From the NCBI RefSeq assembly GCF_021044685.1, contig NZ_CP088014.1, positions 1,116,001 through 1,180,000 on the forward strand: a stretch of DNA of 64,000 bases. The letters run 5' to 3'. Under the pieces are notes generated by a model. That model saw nothing but the letters and a program-made list of their open reading frames with translations, made no database searches and was not told the DNA's origin. The translations under genes were made by a program, and so were the position numbers. The stretch comes from Bradyrhizobium daqingense (lineage in GTDB: Bacteria > Pseudomonadota > Alphaproteobacteria > Rhizobiales > Xanthobacteraceae). This document shows, in pieces, positions 32,322-44,311 of this stretch; the stretch's first letter is position 1; each line of letters begins with the position of its first letter.

Positions 32322-32852
32322 ATGCTGCGCCGCCTTCTTCAACCGCTCTGGGTCCTGCTGGCGATCGTCTTCCTGATCGAAGCCTGGCTGTGGGACCATC
32401 TCGAGCCGATCGTTGCCAAGGTCGTCGCAGCCATCCCGCTGGCGCGCTTCAAGCAATGGCTGACGGAGCGCGTCGATTCGCTGTCGCCGGCCATGACGCT
32501 GCTCGTGTTCGCGGCGCCGGTCATCCCGCTGTTTCCGCTCAAGCTGGTCGGCCTCTGGCTGCTCGCGCACGAATACTGGACCAGCGCCGTCTTCACCATC
32601 GTGTTCGCGAAACTGATCGGCGTCGGCGTCACCGCCTTCGTGTTCGACGTGACGCGGGCCAAGCTGCTGGAGATGCATTGGTTCGAGCGGCTCTATGATC
32701 TGGTGCTGAAGGTGCGCGCCAAGGCCGCCGCGTTGGTCGATCCCATCAAGCGCCGCATCCGCGAGCTGATCGCCGGCAACGGCGAGGGCTGGTCGTCACG
32801 TACGCTGCGTCTGATCCAGCGCTTCAGGAAGAGCGTGCACGAGGCGCGGTGA
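32322..32852 (+). CDS. Conserved hypothetical membrane protein
   Basis: 176 residues. It has an N-terminal hydrophobic helix (LLQPLWVLLAIVFLIEAWLW), a second hydrophobic block (MTLLVFAAPVIPLFPLKLVGLWLLAHEY) and a third (WTSAVFTIVFAKLIGVGVTAFVF), followed by a long basic, amphipathic C-terminal helix (RAKAAALVDPIKRRIRELI). No known catalytic motif. ATG 32322 is 34 bp after lpd and follows GGCGGGAAAC. The frame upstream of it overlaps lpd and is not used. It may be the last gene of the lpd transcript. Confidence 0.7.
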   Translation: MLRRLLQPLWVLLAIVFLIEAWLWDHLEPIVAKVVAAIPLARFKQWLTERVDSLSPAMTLLVFAAPVIPLFPLKLVGLWLLAHEYWTSAVFTIVFAKLIGVGVTAFVFDVTRAKLLEMHWFERLYDLVLKVRAKAAALVDPIKRRIRELIAGNGEGWSSRTLRLIQRFRKSVHEAR

Positions 32853-32860
32853 GCTCGGTC

Positions 32861-32940
32861 TCGTAGCCCGGATGAGCGTAGCGACATCCGGGTCTCTGCG
32901 CGCGGTTCCCCGCATATCGCTTCGCTCATGCGGGCTACGA
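32861..32940. repeat. Intergenic palindromic repeat, family E (copy 2)
   Basis: TCGTAGCCCGGATGAGCGTAG ... CTTCGCTCATGCGGGCTACGA, 80 bp, related to 12880-12957. A degenerate family A half-copy (GTGAGGTCGCCGC... CTCAGGATGACG) follows at about 32953-33000. Confidence 0.85.
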
Positions 32941-33034
32941 ATCCATCACCGTCACCGTGAGGTCGCCGCTTCTTCAGCGGCCCTCGCACCTCAGGATGAC
33001 GGATTTGATGTCGATGCTCCGGGCCGCATCACCC

Positions 33035-33625
33035 TCAATGCAAATGCAGCAGATGCGGCCACCACAGGCCGAGCGCGGTCATGATCAGGCCGGCGATCGT
33101 CAGCACGCCGCTGACATAGGCCAATGCGAGCATGCCAGTGATGATGGTGGCCGATGCCAGCACGATGCCGATCTGGAATGCGGCCGAGGCCAGCTCGAAA
33201 TGATGGTATTTCGCGGTTGCTTCGTCGCGCGCGTGCTCGGCGTGCTTGGCCTTGTCCGCGAGCTGCTCGGTGCCTTCGCCGGTCTCCGGCTCGGAGCGGT
33301 AGCGCTGCGCGGTCTTGGTCCAGTCGTCGACCTGCTTCTGCACCGCCGCCTTCATGGCGTCGTCGCTCGTGCCGCCCAGCGTCAGCTTGCCCTGCTCGGC
33401 CGCGGTCAGCACCACGGTGCGGCGAATGCTCTTGGCCTGGAAGAACGCCCAGAGATTGGCGGCCTCGACGTTCTTGCTGATCGATTCGGTCTGCGCCCCC
33501 TTGCCGAGCGTCTCCGAGATCGCAAGGAACAGCGCCAGAACGGCAATCAGGAGCGCGATCTTCTTGTTCGAGCCGGACGCGTGTTCGGCGTGCTCGGCAT
33601 GCTCCATGCTTTCATGTGCGCCCAT
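33035..33625 (-). CDS. DUF4337 domain-containing membrane protein
   Basis: 196 residues: a short His-rich N-terminus (MEHAEHAEHASGSNKK), a first transmembrane helix (IALLIAVLALFLAISETL), a helical soluble segment with AANLWAFFQAKSIRRTV (the family signature), then two more helices (AFQIGIVLASATIITGMLAL, SGVLTIAGLIMTALGLW). Function unknown. ATG 33625 follows AGGAGAG; the frame to 33703 is a non-conserved extension. Confidence 0.82.
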   Translation of the reverse strand: MGAHESMEHAEHAEHASGSNKKIALLIAVLALFLAISETLGKGAQTESISKNVEAANLWAFFQAKSIRRTVVLTAAEQGKLTLGGTSDDAMKAAVQKQVDDWTKTAQRYRSEPETGEGTEQLADKAKHAEHARDEATAKYHHFELASAAFQIGIVLASATIITGMLALAYVSGVLTIAGLIMTALGLWWPHLLHLH

Positions 33626-33741
33626 AAATCTCTCCTGACTGTTTACCAACGATTGACCGAACCGCGCGGCAGGCGCAAGTGCCAAGCACCCTGGCAAATG
33701 CAATTAAGGGTTTCCCGCTCGGGCTGCTCTAATTCTGTTAC

Positions 33742-34314
33742 ATGACAACAGCGGAATTCATTGCAGCCTGCGTCTGGCCTTCCGTCCTGGTCTGTGCGTT
33801 TGCACTGCTGAAGGCCCGCAACACCGCGGCCTTTCCGTACGTCGGCAAGATCGTCTTCGCGCTCGGCCTGACCTATATCGTTCTGTTGCCGCTTTATGAC
33901 AAGAGTTCGATCATCGCAGTCAATGACCTTCATATATTTATGGTCGTCATGGGCCTGATGACGGCGGGGGCGCCGCTGTGGCAACTTCCGCTTTACGGCT
34001 CTTGGCGGGACAAGGCGAAAGCGCTCGGCTCGACAATTCTGATCGCGGTGCTCGGGTGCGGCGTTGCATGGTACGCGGGACGGATGCTGTTTCTCGATCA
34101 CTTGACGCCCCGAATCGTGATCGAAGGCCTTGTCGAGCGTGCCTGGAGGTCAAGTGGCAGCCGCAAGGCGGATTATCTCGTCCGCATCGCAAACGAAACG
34201 GTCAAGACTACAGAGCCGCTCTATGAGCGCCTGCAGAAAGGCAGGTCGAGGGTCCGCGTCGAGGTCGGACGCGGCTCGAACTATGTCTACGATATCGAGT
34301 ATCTCTCCGACTGA
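33742..34314 (+). CDS. Hypothetical membrane protein
   Basis: 190 residues with about four hydrophobic stretches in the first 120 residues (CVWPSVLVCAFALL, KIVFALGLTYIVLLPLY, FMVVMGLMTAGAPLWQL, GSTILIAVLGCGVAWYAG), then a soluble basic C-terminal domain (ADYLVRIANETVK ... SRVRVEVGRGSNYVYDIEY). Codon use looks less GC-biased than in neighbours, for example TTTATG and ATATTT in the middle. I do not recognise the family. It lies between DUF4337 and xerC on opposite strands. Confidence 0.6.
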   Translation: MTTAEFIAACVWPSVLVCAFALLKARNTAAFPYVGKIVFALGLTYIVLLPLYDKSSIIAVNDLHIFMVVMGLMTAGAPLWQLPLYGSWRDKAKALGSTILIAVLGCGVAWYAGRMLFLDHLTPRIVIEGLVERAWRSSGSRKADYLVRIANETVKTTEPLYERLQKGRSRVRVEVGRGSNYVYDIEYLSD

Positions 34315-34318
34315 GCTG

Positions 34319-35284
34319 CTATCGCCGCGGATGCGCGCTGGCATAAACCTCCAGCAACCGCTCAGAATCGATGCCGGTATAGATCTGCGTGGTCGACAGC
34401 GAGGAATGGCCGAGCAATTCCTGGATCGCGCGCAAGTCGCCGCCGCGCGAGAGCAGATGCGTGGCGAAGGAATGCCGAAGCGCGTGCGGCGTCGCGCTGT
34501 CGGGGAGGCCGAGCGCGCCGCGCAGCCGCTCCATCGCGAGCTGGATGATGCGCGGGCTCAGGGGTCCCCCGCGCACGCCGACGAAGATCGGTCCTTCGGC
34601 CGGCAGCGGATACGGGCACATCGCAACGTACTCCTGCACCAGCTCCAGCACGTTCTGCAGCACCGGCACCATGCGCGTCTTGTTGCCCTTGCCTGTCACG
34701 ATCAGCACGTCGCCTTCGCCGGGCCGCGGCACCTCGCGGCGCTTCAAGCCGAGCGCTTCGGAGATACGCAGGCCCGAGCCATACAAGAGCGCCATCACCG
34801 CGGCATCGCGGGCCAGGATCCAGGTCTCGCGTTCCTCGCCGGCGCGCTCGTCGGCATCGGCAAGGCGTTTGGCTGAGGCCATCGGCAACGGTTTCGGCAA
34901 CGACTTGGCAACCTTGGGCGCGCGGATCGCGGAGAGCGCGCCGACCTTCCCCTTGCCTTCGCGCTCCAGAAAGCGGCCGAAGGAGCGCAGGCCCGCCAGC
35001 GCGCGCATCAGGCTGCGGCCGGCAATGTCGTCGGCCCTGCGCATCGCCATGAAGGCGCGCACGTCGGTCGCCTCCAGCGCCGCGAACCGTGCCAGTGTCA
35101 CGCGCTCGCCCCAATGGCTGCAAAGGAAATCCAGGCATTGCCGCAGGTCGCGGCCATAGGCCTCCAGCGTCTTCGGCGACAACCGCCGCTCGGCGCCGAG
35201 ATGCGACAGCCAGCGCGCCATCTCCTGCGCGATCGAGGGATCGGCGCTGGCGAGCTCGATGTGAGGTGCGGCGGCTTTGCTCAT
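34319..35284 (-). CDS. xerC: Tyrosine recombinase XerC
   Basis: Site-specific recombinase that resolves chromosome dimers at dif with XerD. It is 321 residues: SAM-like N-terminal core-binding domain (about 10-110), then the catalytic domain with the full RKHRH-Y set: Arg173 (GSGLRISE), Lys199 (TGKGNKTR), His267 and Arg270 (HALRHSFATHLL), His293 (LLGHSS) and Tyr302 (TTQIYTG). It is divergent from priA, an arrangement common in Rhizobiales. XerC rather than XerD is inferred from context. Confidence 0.92.
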   Translation of the reverse strand: MSKAAAPHIELASADPSIAQEMARWLSHLGAERRLSPKTLEAYGRDLRQCLDFLCSHWGERVTLARFAALEATDVRAFMAMRRADDIAGRSLMRALAGLRSFGRFLEREGKGKVGALSAIRAPKVAKSLPKPLPMASAKRLADADERAGEERETWILARDAAVMALLYGSGLRISEALGLKRREVPRPGEGDVLIVTGKGNKTRMVPVLQNVLELVQEYVAMCPYPLPAEGPIFVGVRGGPLSPRIIQLAMERLRGALGLPDSATPHALRHSFATHLLSRGGDLRAIQELLGHSSLSTTQIYTGIDSERLLEVYASAHPRR

Positions 35285-35371
35285 GCGCTCTGGACGGATT
35301 GATTCCGCTCAGTATATCGCATCACACCCGTTTACTGTTCGCTAAGGCTGCCCCGGGGCGCTAGCCTTGAC

Positions 35372-37618
35372 ATGGCAGGTTCCGATTCTCCCTTCAAAAG
35401 ACTGTTGATGGATCATTCGTCGCGCAGCACGACCCCTTCCGCCAACGCGACCCGCATGGTCGACGTGCTGGTGCCGGTCGCGCTCGACCAGACCTATTCC
35501 TACAAGGTGCCGCGCGGCATGGAGCTGAAGGCCGGCGATCTCGTCGGTGTGCCGCTCGGCCCCCGCGAGGTGCTGGCCGTGGTCTGGGGCGAAAATGCCA
35601 ACCCCGATCCGCGCCTGCACAATCGCCTCAAGGAGGTCAGCGAGAAGCTCGATGTCCCGCCCCTCAAGCCCGAGCTGCGTTCGGTGGTCGACTGGGTCGC
35701 CAATTACACGCTGAGCCCGCGCGGCATGGTGCTGCGCATGTGCCTGCGCATGGGCGAGAATCTCGGCCCCGAGCGGGTGCGCCCCGGCGTGCGCCTGGTC
35801 GGGGATCCCCCCAAGCGCCTGACGCCGGCGCGTCAGCGCGTGATCGCCGTGCTGTCGGACCGGCTGCTGCACGGCAAGTCCGAGGCCGCCAAGGAGGCCG
35901 GCGTCTCCGCCGGCGTGATCGACGGTCTCGTCGACGAGGGCACCCTCACGGTCGAGCCGATGCCGCCGCCGGCGCCGCCGCCCGCCCCCGATCCGGAGTT
36001 CGGCCGCCCGGATTTTTCGCCGCTGCAACGTGCCGGCGTCGATGCGATGCGCGCGCTCGCGGCCAACGGCACCTTCCACGTCGCGCTGCTTGACGGCGTC
36101 ACCGGCTCGGGCAAGACCGAGGTCTATTTCGAGGCCGTTGCGGAAACCATCCGTCGCGGCAAGCAATCGCTGATCCTGATGCCGGAGATTGCGCTCACCG
36201 GCCAGTTTCTCGACCGCTTCGCGCAACGTTTCGGCGTGCGGCCGATCGAGTGGCATTCGGAGCTGACGCCGCGCACCCGCGCGCGCAATTGGGCGGCCAT
36301 CTCCGCAGGCAGCGCGCCGGTCGTGGTCGGCGCGCGCTCGGCGTTGTTTCTGCCTTACGCCAATCTCGGCCTCATCGTGGTCGACGAGGAACACGATCAG
36401 GCCTACAAGCAGGACGAGGGCGTGCATTATCACGCCCGCGACATGGCGGTGGTGCGCGCGCATATCGCCAAGATTCCGATCGTGCTGGCCTCGGCCACGC
36501 CCTCGGTCGAGTCCGAGGTCAATGCGCGCAAGAACCGCTATCAGCGCATTGCGCTGCCCTCGCGGTTCGGCGGCCAGCACATGCCGCATATCGAGGCCAT
36601 CGATCTGCGCCGCGAGCCGCCCGCGCGCGGCCGCTTCATCTCGCCGCGGCTTGCGGGCGAGATCAAGACTGCGATCGAGCGGCGCGAGCAGGCGCTGTTG
36701 TTCCTCAATCGCCGCGGCTATGCGCCGCTGACGCTGTGCCGCGCCTGCGGCCATCGCTTTGCCTGCACCATCTGCGATGCCTGGCTGGTCGATCATCGCT
36801 TTCGCCAGCGCCTCGTCTGTCATCATTGCGGCTTCTCGATGCCGCGCCCGCATCTCTGCCCGCACTGCTCGGCGGAGGAATCGCTGGTCGCGGTCGGGCC
36901 CGGCGTCGAACGCCTGCAGGAGGAGGCGGCGGCGCTATTCCCGGATGCGCGCACCATGGTGCTGTCGAGCGATCTCATCACCTCGATCGAGACGATGCGA
37001 AGCGAGCTTGCCGAGATCGCGGAGGGCCGGGTCGACATCATCATCGGCACGCAGCTCGTCGCCAAGGGCCACAATTTTCCGCGGCTCAATCTGGTCGGCG
37101 TGGTCGATGCGGATCTCGGCCTCAGCAACGGCGATCCGCGCGCGGCTGAACGCACCTGGCAATTGCTCAACCAGGTGATCGGCCGCGCCGGCCGCGAGCA
37201 GGGCCGCGGCGTCGGCTACCTCCAGACCCACCAGCCCGACCATCCCGTGATGAAGGCGCTGATCGCCTGCGACCGGGAGGCTTTCTACGACAGCGAGATC
37301 GATCTGCGCGAGAAGACGCTCTATCCGCCGTTCGGCCGGCTCGGGAGCCTGATCATCTCCGCCGGCGATCGCCCGACCGCGGAAGGTTTCGGCCGCAAGC
37401 TTGTTGCGCTCGCGCCGCGCGACGAGCGCGTGGTGGTGCTCGGCCCGGCAGAGGCGCCGCTCGCGGTGATCAAGGGCCGCTACCGCTTCCGCATCCTGGT
37501 CAAATCGGCGCGCGGCTTCGATCTGTCGGAATACTTACGCAACTGGCTCGCGGCGTGCCCGAAGACCACGGGCAATCTGAAGCTGGAAGTCGACGTCGAT
37601 CCGCAGAGCTTCTTGTAG
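35372..37618 (+). CDS. priA: Primosomal protein N' (PriA helicase)
   Basis: Superfamily-2 3'-5' DNA helicase that reloads the replisome at stalled forks. It is 748 residues: N-terminal 3'BD/winged-helix region, Walker A GVTGSGKTEVYFE, Walker B VVDEEHDQAYKQ, then the zinc-binding insertion with paired cysteines (CRACGHRFACTIC ... CHHCGF ... CPHC, about residues 456-495), and motifs V/VI with QLVAKGHNFPRLNLVGVVDADL and IGRAGREQGRG. ATG 35372 or the internal ATG 35408 (MDHSSRSTT) could be used. Confidence 0.96.
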   Translation: MAGSDSPFKRLLMDHSSRSTTPSANATRMVDVLVPVALDQTYSYKVPRGMELKAGDLVGVPLGPREVLAVVWGENANPDPRLHNRLKEVSEKLDVPPLKPELRSVVDWVANYTLSPRGMVLRMCLRMGENLGPERVRPGVRLVGDPPKRLTPARQRVIAVLSDRLLHGKSEAAKEAGVSAGVIDGLVDEGTLTVEPMPPPAPPPAPDPEFGRPDFSPLQRAGVDAMRALAANGTFHVALLDGVTGSGKTEVYFEAVAETIRRGKQSLILMPEIALTGQFLDRFAQRFGVRPIEWHSELTPRTRARNWAAISAGSAPVVVGARSALFLPYANLGLIVVDEEHDQAYKQDEGVHYHARDMAVVRAHIAKIPIVLASATPSVESEVNARKNRYQRIALPSRFGGQHMPHIEAIDLRREPPARGRFISPRLAGEIKTAIERREQALLFLNRRGYAPLTLCRACGHRFACTICDAWLVDHRFRQRLVCHHCGFSMPRPHLCPHCSAEESLVAVGPGVERLQEEAAALFPDARTMVLSSDLITSIETMRSELAEIAEGRVDIIIGTQLVAKGHNFPRLNLVGVVDADLGLSNGDPRAAERTWQLLNQVIGRAGREQGRGVGYLQTHQPDHPVMKALIACDREAFYDSEIDLREKTLYPPFGRLGSLIISAGDRPTAEGFGRKLVALAPRDERVVVLGPAEAPLAVIKGRYRFRILVKSARGFDLSEYLRNWLAACPKTTGNLKLEVDVDPQSFL

Positions 37619-37639
37619 AGGGTCCGACTGCTCTCTCCA

Positions 37640-37725
37640 CGTCATTGCGAGCGAAGCGAAGCAATCAAGAATCCCTCCGATGAAGCAGTCTGGATTGCGT
37701 CGTCGCTACGCTCCTCGCAATGACG
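37640..37725. repeat. Intergenic palindromic repeat, family B (copy 2)
   Basis: CGTCATTGCGAGCGAAGCG ... GCTCCTCGCAATGACG, 86 bp, after priA. Matches 4890-4976 and 60871-60957. Confidence 0.88.
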
Positions 37726-37786
37726 CCGGGAGAGCGGTGCCTATCCTCCCTCTCGTGCCACTGCAGAGCCGGGACAGGCGCTGCAA

Positions 37787-37821
37787 CAAAAAAGCCCGCG
37801 GTCCCCCAAGACCGCGGGCTT
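37787..37821 (-). terminator. Intrinsic terminator of the RlpA-like gene
   Basis: On the minus strand AAGCCCGCGGTC-TTGGGG-GACCGCGGGCTT is followed by TTTTGTTGCAG. A perfect 12-bp stem with U-run lies about 60 bp after the stop of the gene ending at 37881. Confidence 0.92.
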
Positions 37822-37880
37822 GCTTCATGCGCGCATCAAACTGATGAAAACTGCGCGAAGGAAGGCGCTGGAAGAGCGCC

Positions 37881-38381
37881 TTAGATGACTTCCGCGGTGA
37901 CGCGGCCGACGCCGCGGCTGGTGAGGCCGATGGCGCGGGCGGCACCCGTGGAGAGGTCGAGCACACGGCCGCGAATGAACGGGCCGCGGTCATTGATGGT
38001 GACGACGACGCTTTGGCCGCCATGGGTGACGCGCAGCTTGGTGCCGAACGGCAACGAGCGGTGCGCGGCGGTCATGGCGTTCTGGTTGAAGCGCTGGCCC
38101 GAGGCAGTCTTGCTGCCGGATTCGTTGCCATAGAAGGAGGCGACCCCTGAGAAGCTGCGGCCGGTGCCTGCGGTCGGCGTCATCGACGCATTGGCGTTAC
38201 GCCAATCGGCGGTCGCGTTGGTGTCGGCCTGGGCGTGGTGGCGGTGATGATGGTGGTGACGGTGATGCCTGGATTTGGCGGAAGCCTCGGTGGCAGTTCC
38301 ACCGATAAGGAGAGTTGCGGCGACGAAAGCAATCGCCGTGCGCGGCCGGGTCACAGAGCCCAGCGTCTTCAAAGACAGCAT
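37881..38381 (-). CDS. rlpA: RlpA-like septal ring lytic transglycosylase domain protein
   Basis: Exported 166-residue protein with an Ala-rich signal peptide (TAIAFVAATLLIGGTATEASA). A striking histidine-rich tract (HHRHHHHHRHH) follows the cleavage site. The double-psi beta-barrel RlpA domain then has GVASFYGNESGSKTASGQRF, AAHRSLPFGTKLRVTH and VTINDRGPFIRGRVLDLS. RlpA relatives cleave naked glycan strands at the septum (shown in Pseudomonas). There is no SPOR domain, so it is the short form. The His tract may bind metal; this is inference. Confidence 0.88.
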   Translation of the reverse strand: MLSLKTLGSVTRPRTAIAFVAATLLIGGTATEASAKSRHHRHHHHHRHHAQADTNATADWRNANASMTPTAGTGRSFSGVASFYGNESGSKTASGQRFNQNAMTAAHRSLPFGTKLRVTHGGQSVVVTINDRGPFIRGRVLDLSTGAARAIGLTSRGVGRVTAEVI

Positions 38382-38402
38382 TTATCAGTCCCTAAGCTAG
38401 TA

Positions 38403-38420
38403 TTGCCACATGTGTGGCAA
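38403..38420. promoter_or_regulatory. Palindrome upstream of the RlpA-like gene
   Basis: TTGCCACA-TG-TGTGGCAA is a perfect 8+8 inverted repeat starting 22 bp upstream of the rlpA ATG at 38381. This is a good operator position; the factor is unknown. Confidence 0.45.
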
Positions 38421-39018
38421 GTGGAGCCCCCATCAGTTTGTGAGCGGGACCGCGTTTCGATTCCTAATGAGGCGTGAATTGGGCAGTAAAATCCGCTTAT
38501 GTCGCCTTGAAATATCTTGTTACCGCCGGCCGATATTCAGCGCTAAGTTCGAAATCTTCGGCTTTAACGATTTATTAACCTCACGAATACCTACGATTAT
38601 TGTAAAGCGAAGTCTTGGCGGCCGCTGTTTAGAATTGAGTAAGTATTCGGCGGGAGGAACTGGCAGCGGCGGATTCACGCCTCAGCGATCCGTGTTCATG
38701 GCGGCTATGCGCTGGAGGCAGGAACGAAACAGCGCGGTGCTGATCAAAGGTCGGAGCAATTCCGTGACGTGGCAGGTCCCTCATTCTGGCATCTTGAAGT
38801 GCGACGAACTGGCGACAGAACCCGAGGCCTTTAATTTGGCGTCATGTTGCACCTGCGCACCTGCTATGTTAGCAAAGCCGCGATTTTAACGAGCCCGGCA
38901 CCTCCCGTGCTGGCCGGAAATCGAAGTCCCGCTTGAATTCCAAGGGCTTGGATCGCTAGGCGCCGCTTCGTGGCGACGGTTTTTCCCTTGCGAGTTTGAC
39001 AGCAAAAAGAGCGCGTCT
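38421..39018. other. Long AT-richer intergenic region upstream of the atp operon
   Basis: About 600 bp between the rlpA palindrome and atpH, visibly less GC-rich (for example TTTAACGATTTATTAACCTC near 38562) than the genes around it. A 159-codon plus-strand frame (38410-38889) has no family features or ribosome-binding site and is not called. The atp promoter must lie here. No repeat family member is present, unlike most other large gaps. Confidence 0.5.
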
Positions 39019-41108
<2,090 letters not shown>

Positions 41109-41113
41109 GAACG

Positions 41114-41199
41114 CCGTGATGGCCGGGCTCCGCCCGGCCGTCCACCTGCTCTGCGTGGAGACGAAGACGTGGATGCCCGGGACGAGCCCGGGCATGACG
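41114..41199. repeat. Intergenic palindromic repeat, family D (copy 2), inside the atp operon
   Basis: GCCGTGATGGCCGGGCTCC ... GGATGCCCGGGACGAGCC...CATGACGA. It fills the atpA-atpG gap. Arms are GGCCGGGCTCCGCCCGGCC and GCCCGGGACGAGCCCGGGC. Confidence 0.85.
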
Positions 41200-41252
41200 A
41201 CTGAGATAGGCTAGCGGCTAGATCCGAGGGATCGAACCGTCGGGGACGAAGA

Positions 41253-42125
41253 ATGGCGTCACTTAAAGACATGCGCGTCCGCATCGCCTCCACCAAGGCG
41301 ACGCAAAAGATCACCAAGGCCATGCAGATGGTCGCGGCCTCCAAGCTGCGCCGCGCGCAGACCGCTGCGGAAGCGGCGCGTCCCTACGCCGACAAGATGA
41401 CCGCGGTGATCTCCAACATTGCCAGCGCAGCCGTCGGATCGCCCGGCGCGCCGGTGCTGCTGGCCGGCACCGGCCGGGATCAGGTGCATCTGCTGCTGGT
41501 CTGCACCGGCGAGCGCGGCCTGTCCGGCGCCTTCAACTCCTCGATCGTGCGCTTGGCGCGCGAACGCGCCCTGGCGCTGATCGCGCAGGGCAAGGAGGTG
41601 AAGTTCTTCTGCGTTGGCCGCAAGGGCTACGAGCAACTCCGCCGCCAGTTCGACAAGCAGATCGTCGAGCACATGGACCTGCGCAGCGTTCGCCAGCTCG
41701 GCTTCGTCAACGCCGAGGAGATCGCCAAGAAGGTTCTGGCGCGGTTCGACAACGGCGAGTTCGACGTCTGCACGCTGTTCTTTGCGCGCTTCAAATCGGT
41801 GATCGCGCAGATCCCGACTGCCCAGCAGGTCATCCCGCTGGTCGTCGAAGAGGGCGGTGCCGCCAACACGACGACTTACGAATACGAGCCGGAGGAGGAC
41901 GAGATTCTCACGCGTCTTCTGCCGCGCAACCTCGCGGTCCAGATTTTCCGCGCGCTGCTCGAGAACAACGCCTCGTTCTACGGCGCGCAGATGAGCGCGA
42001 TGGACAACGCGACGCGCAACGCCGGTGAAATGATCCGCAAGCAGACGCTGGTCTACAACCGCACGCGTCAGGCGCAGATCACCAAGGAACTGATCGAAAT
42101 CATCTCGGGTGCCGAGGCCGTCTGA
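41253..42125 (+). CDS. atpG: F1-ATP synthase gamma subunit
   Basis: Rotor shaft of F1; 290 residues. N-terminal coiled-coil helix [28 protein letters not shown], then the Rossmann-like body ([20 protein letters not shown]), and C-terminal helix [32 protein letters not shown] (family signature). It lies between atpA and atpD, after a repeat element. Confidence 0.97.
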   Translation: MASLKDMRVRIASTKATQKITKAMQMVAASKLRRAQTAAEAARPYADKMTAVISNIASAAVGSPGAPVLLAGTGRDQVHLLLVCTGERGLSGAFNSSIVRLARERALALIAQGKEVKFFCVGRKGYEQLRRQFDKQIVEHMDLRSVRQLGFVNAEEIAKKVLARFDNGEFDVCTLFFARFKSVIAQIPTAQQVIPLVVEEGGAANTTTYEYEPEEDEILTRLLPRNLAVQIFRALLENNASFYGAQMSAMDNATRNAGEMIRKQTLVYNRTRQAQITKELIEIISGAEAV

Positions 42126-42172
42126 CCAAGGCGCTTCAGTACCCATCACACGCAACATCCCGGTCAGATTGA

Positions 42173-43642
<1,470 letters not shown>

Positions 43643-43649
43643 ACACTGC

Positions 43650-44163
<514 letters not shown>

Positions 44164-44164
<1 letters not shown>

Positions 44165-44188
44165 GCCCCGGGGCATCGCTCCGGGGCT
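44164..44188 (+). terminator. Stem-loop after atpC
   Basis: AGCCCCGG-GGCATCGCT-CCGGGGCT is a perfect 8-bp stem immediately at the atpC stop. There is no T-run, so it may act as a 3'-end stabiliser rather than an intrinsic terminator. Confidence 0.45.
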
Positions 44189-44311
44189 CAAGCTCGACCC
44201 TTCCGAATGAATTCAGCGCTCGTCACGAAAGTGGCGGGCGCTGAAACTTTGTTGCACCGCGCTTGCGATGACGGCATTCTGCCTTGCGAATTTGTTCCGG
44301 GGCGGGCGCAG

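Noticed and set aside
38410..38889. 159-codon plus-strand frame upstream of atpH
   Set aside because: No ribosome-binding site, begins inside the rlpA upstream palindrome, no family features; AT-richer spacer more likely.
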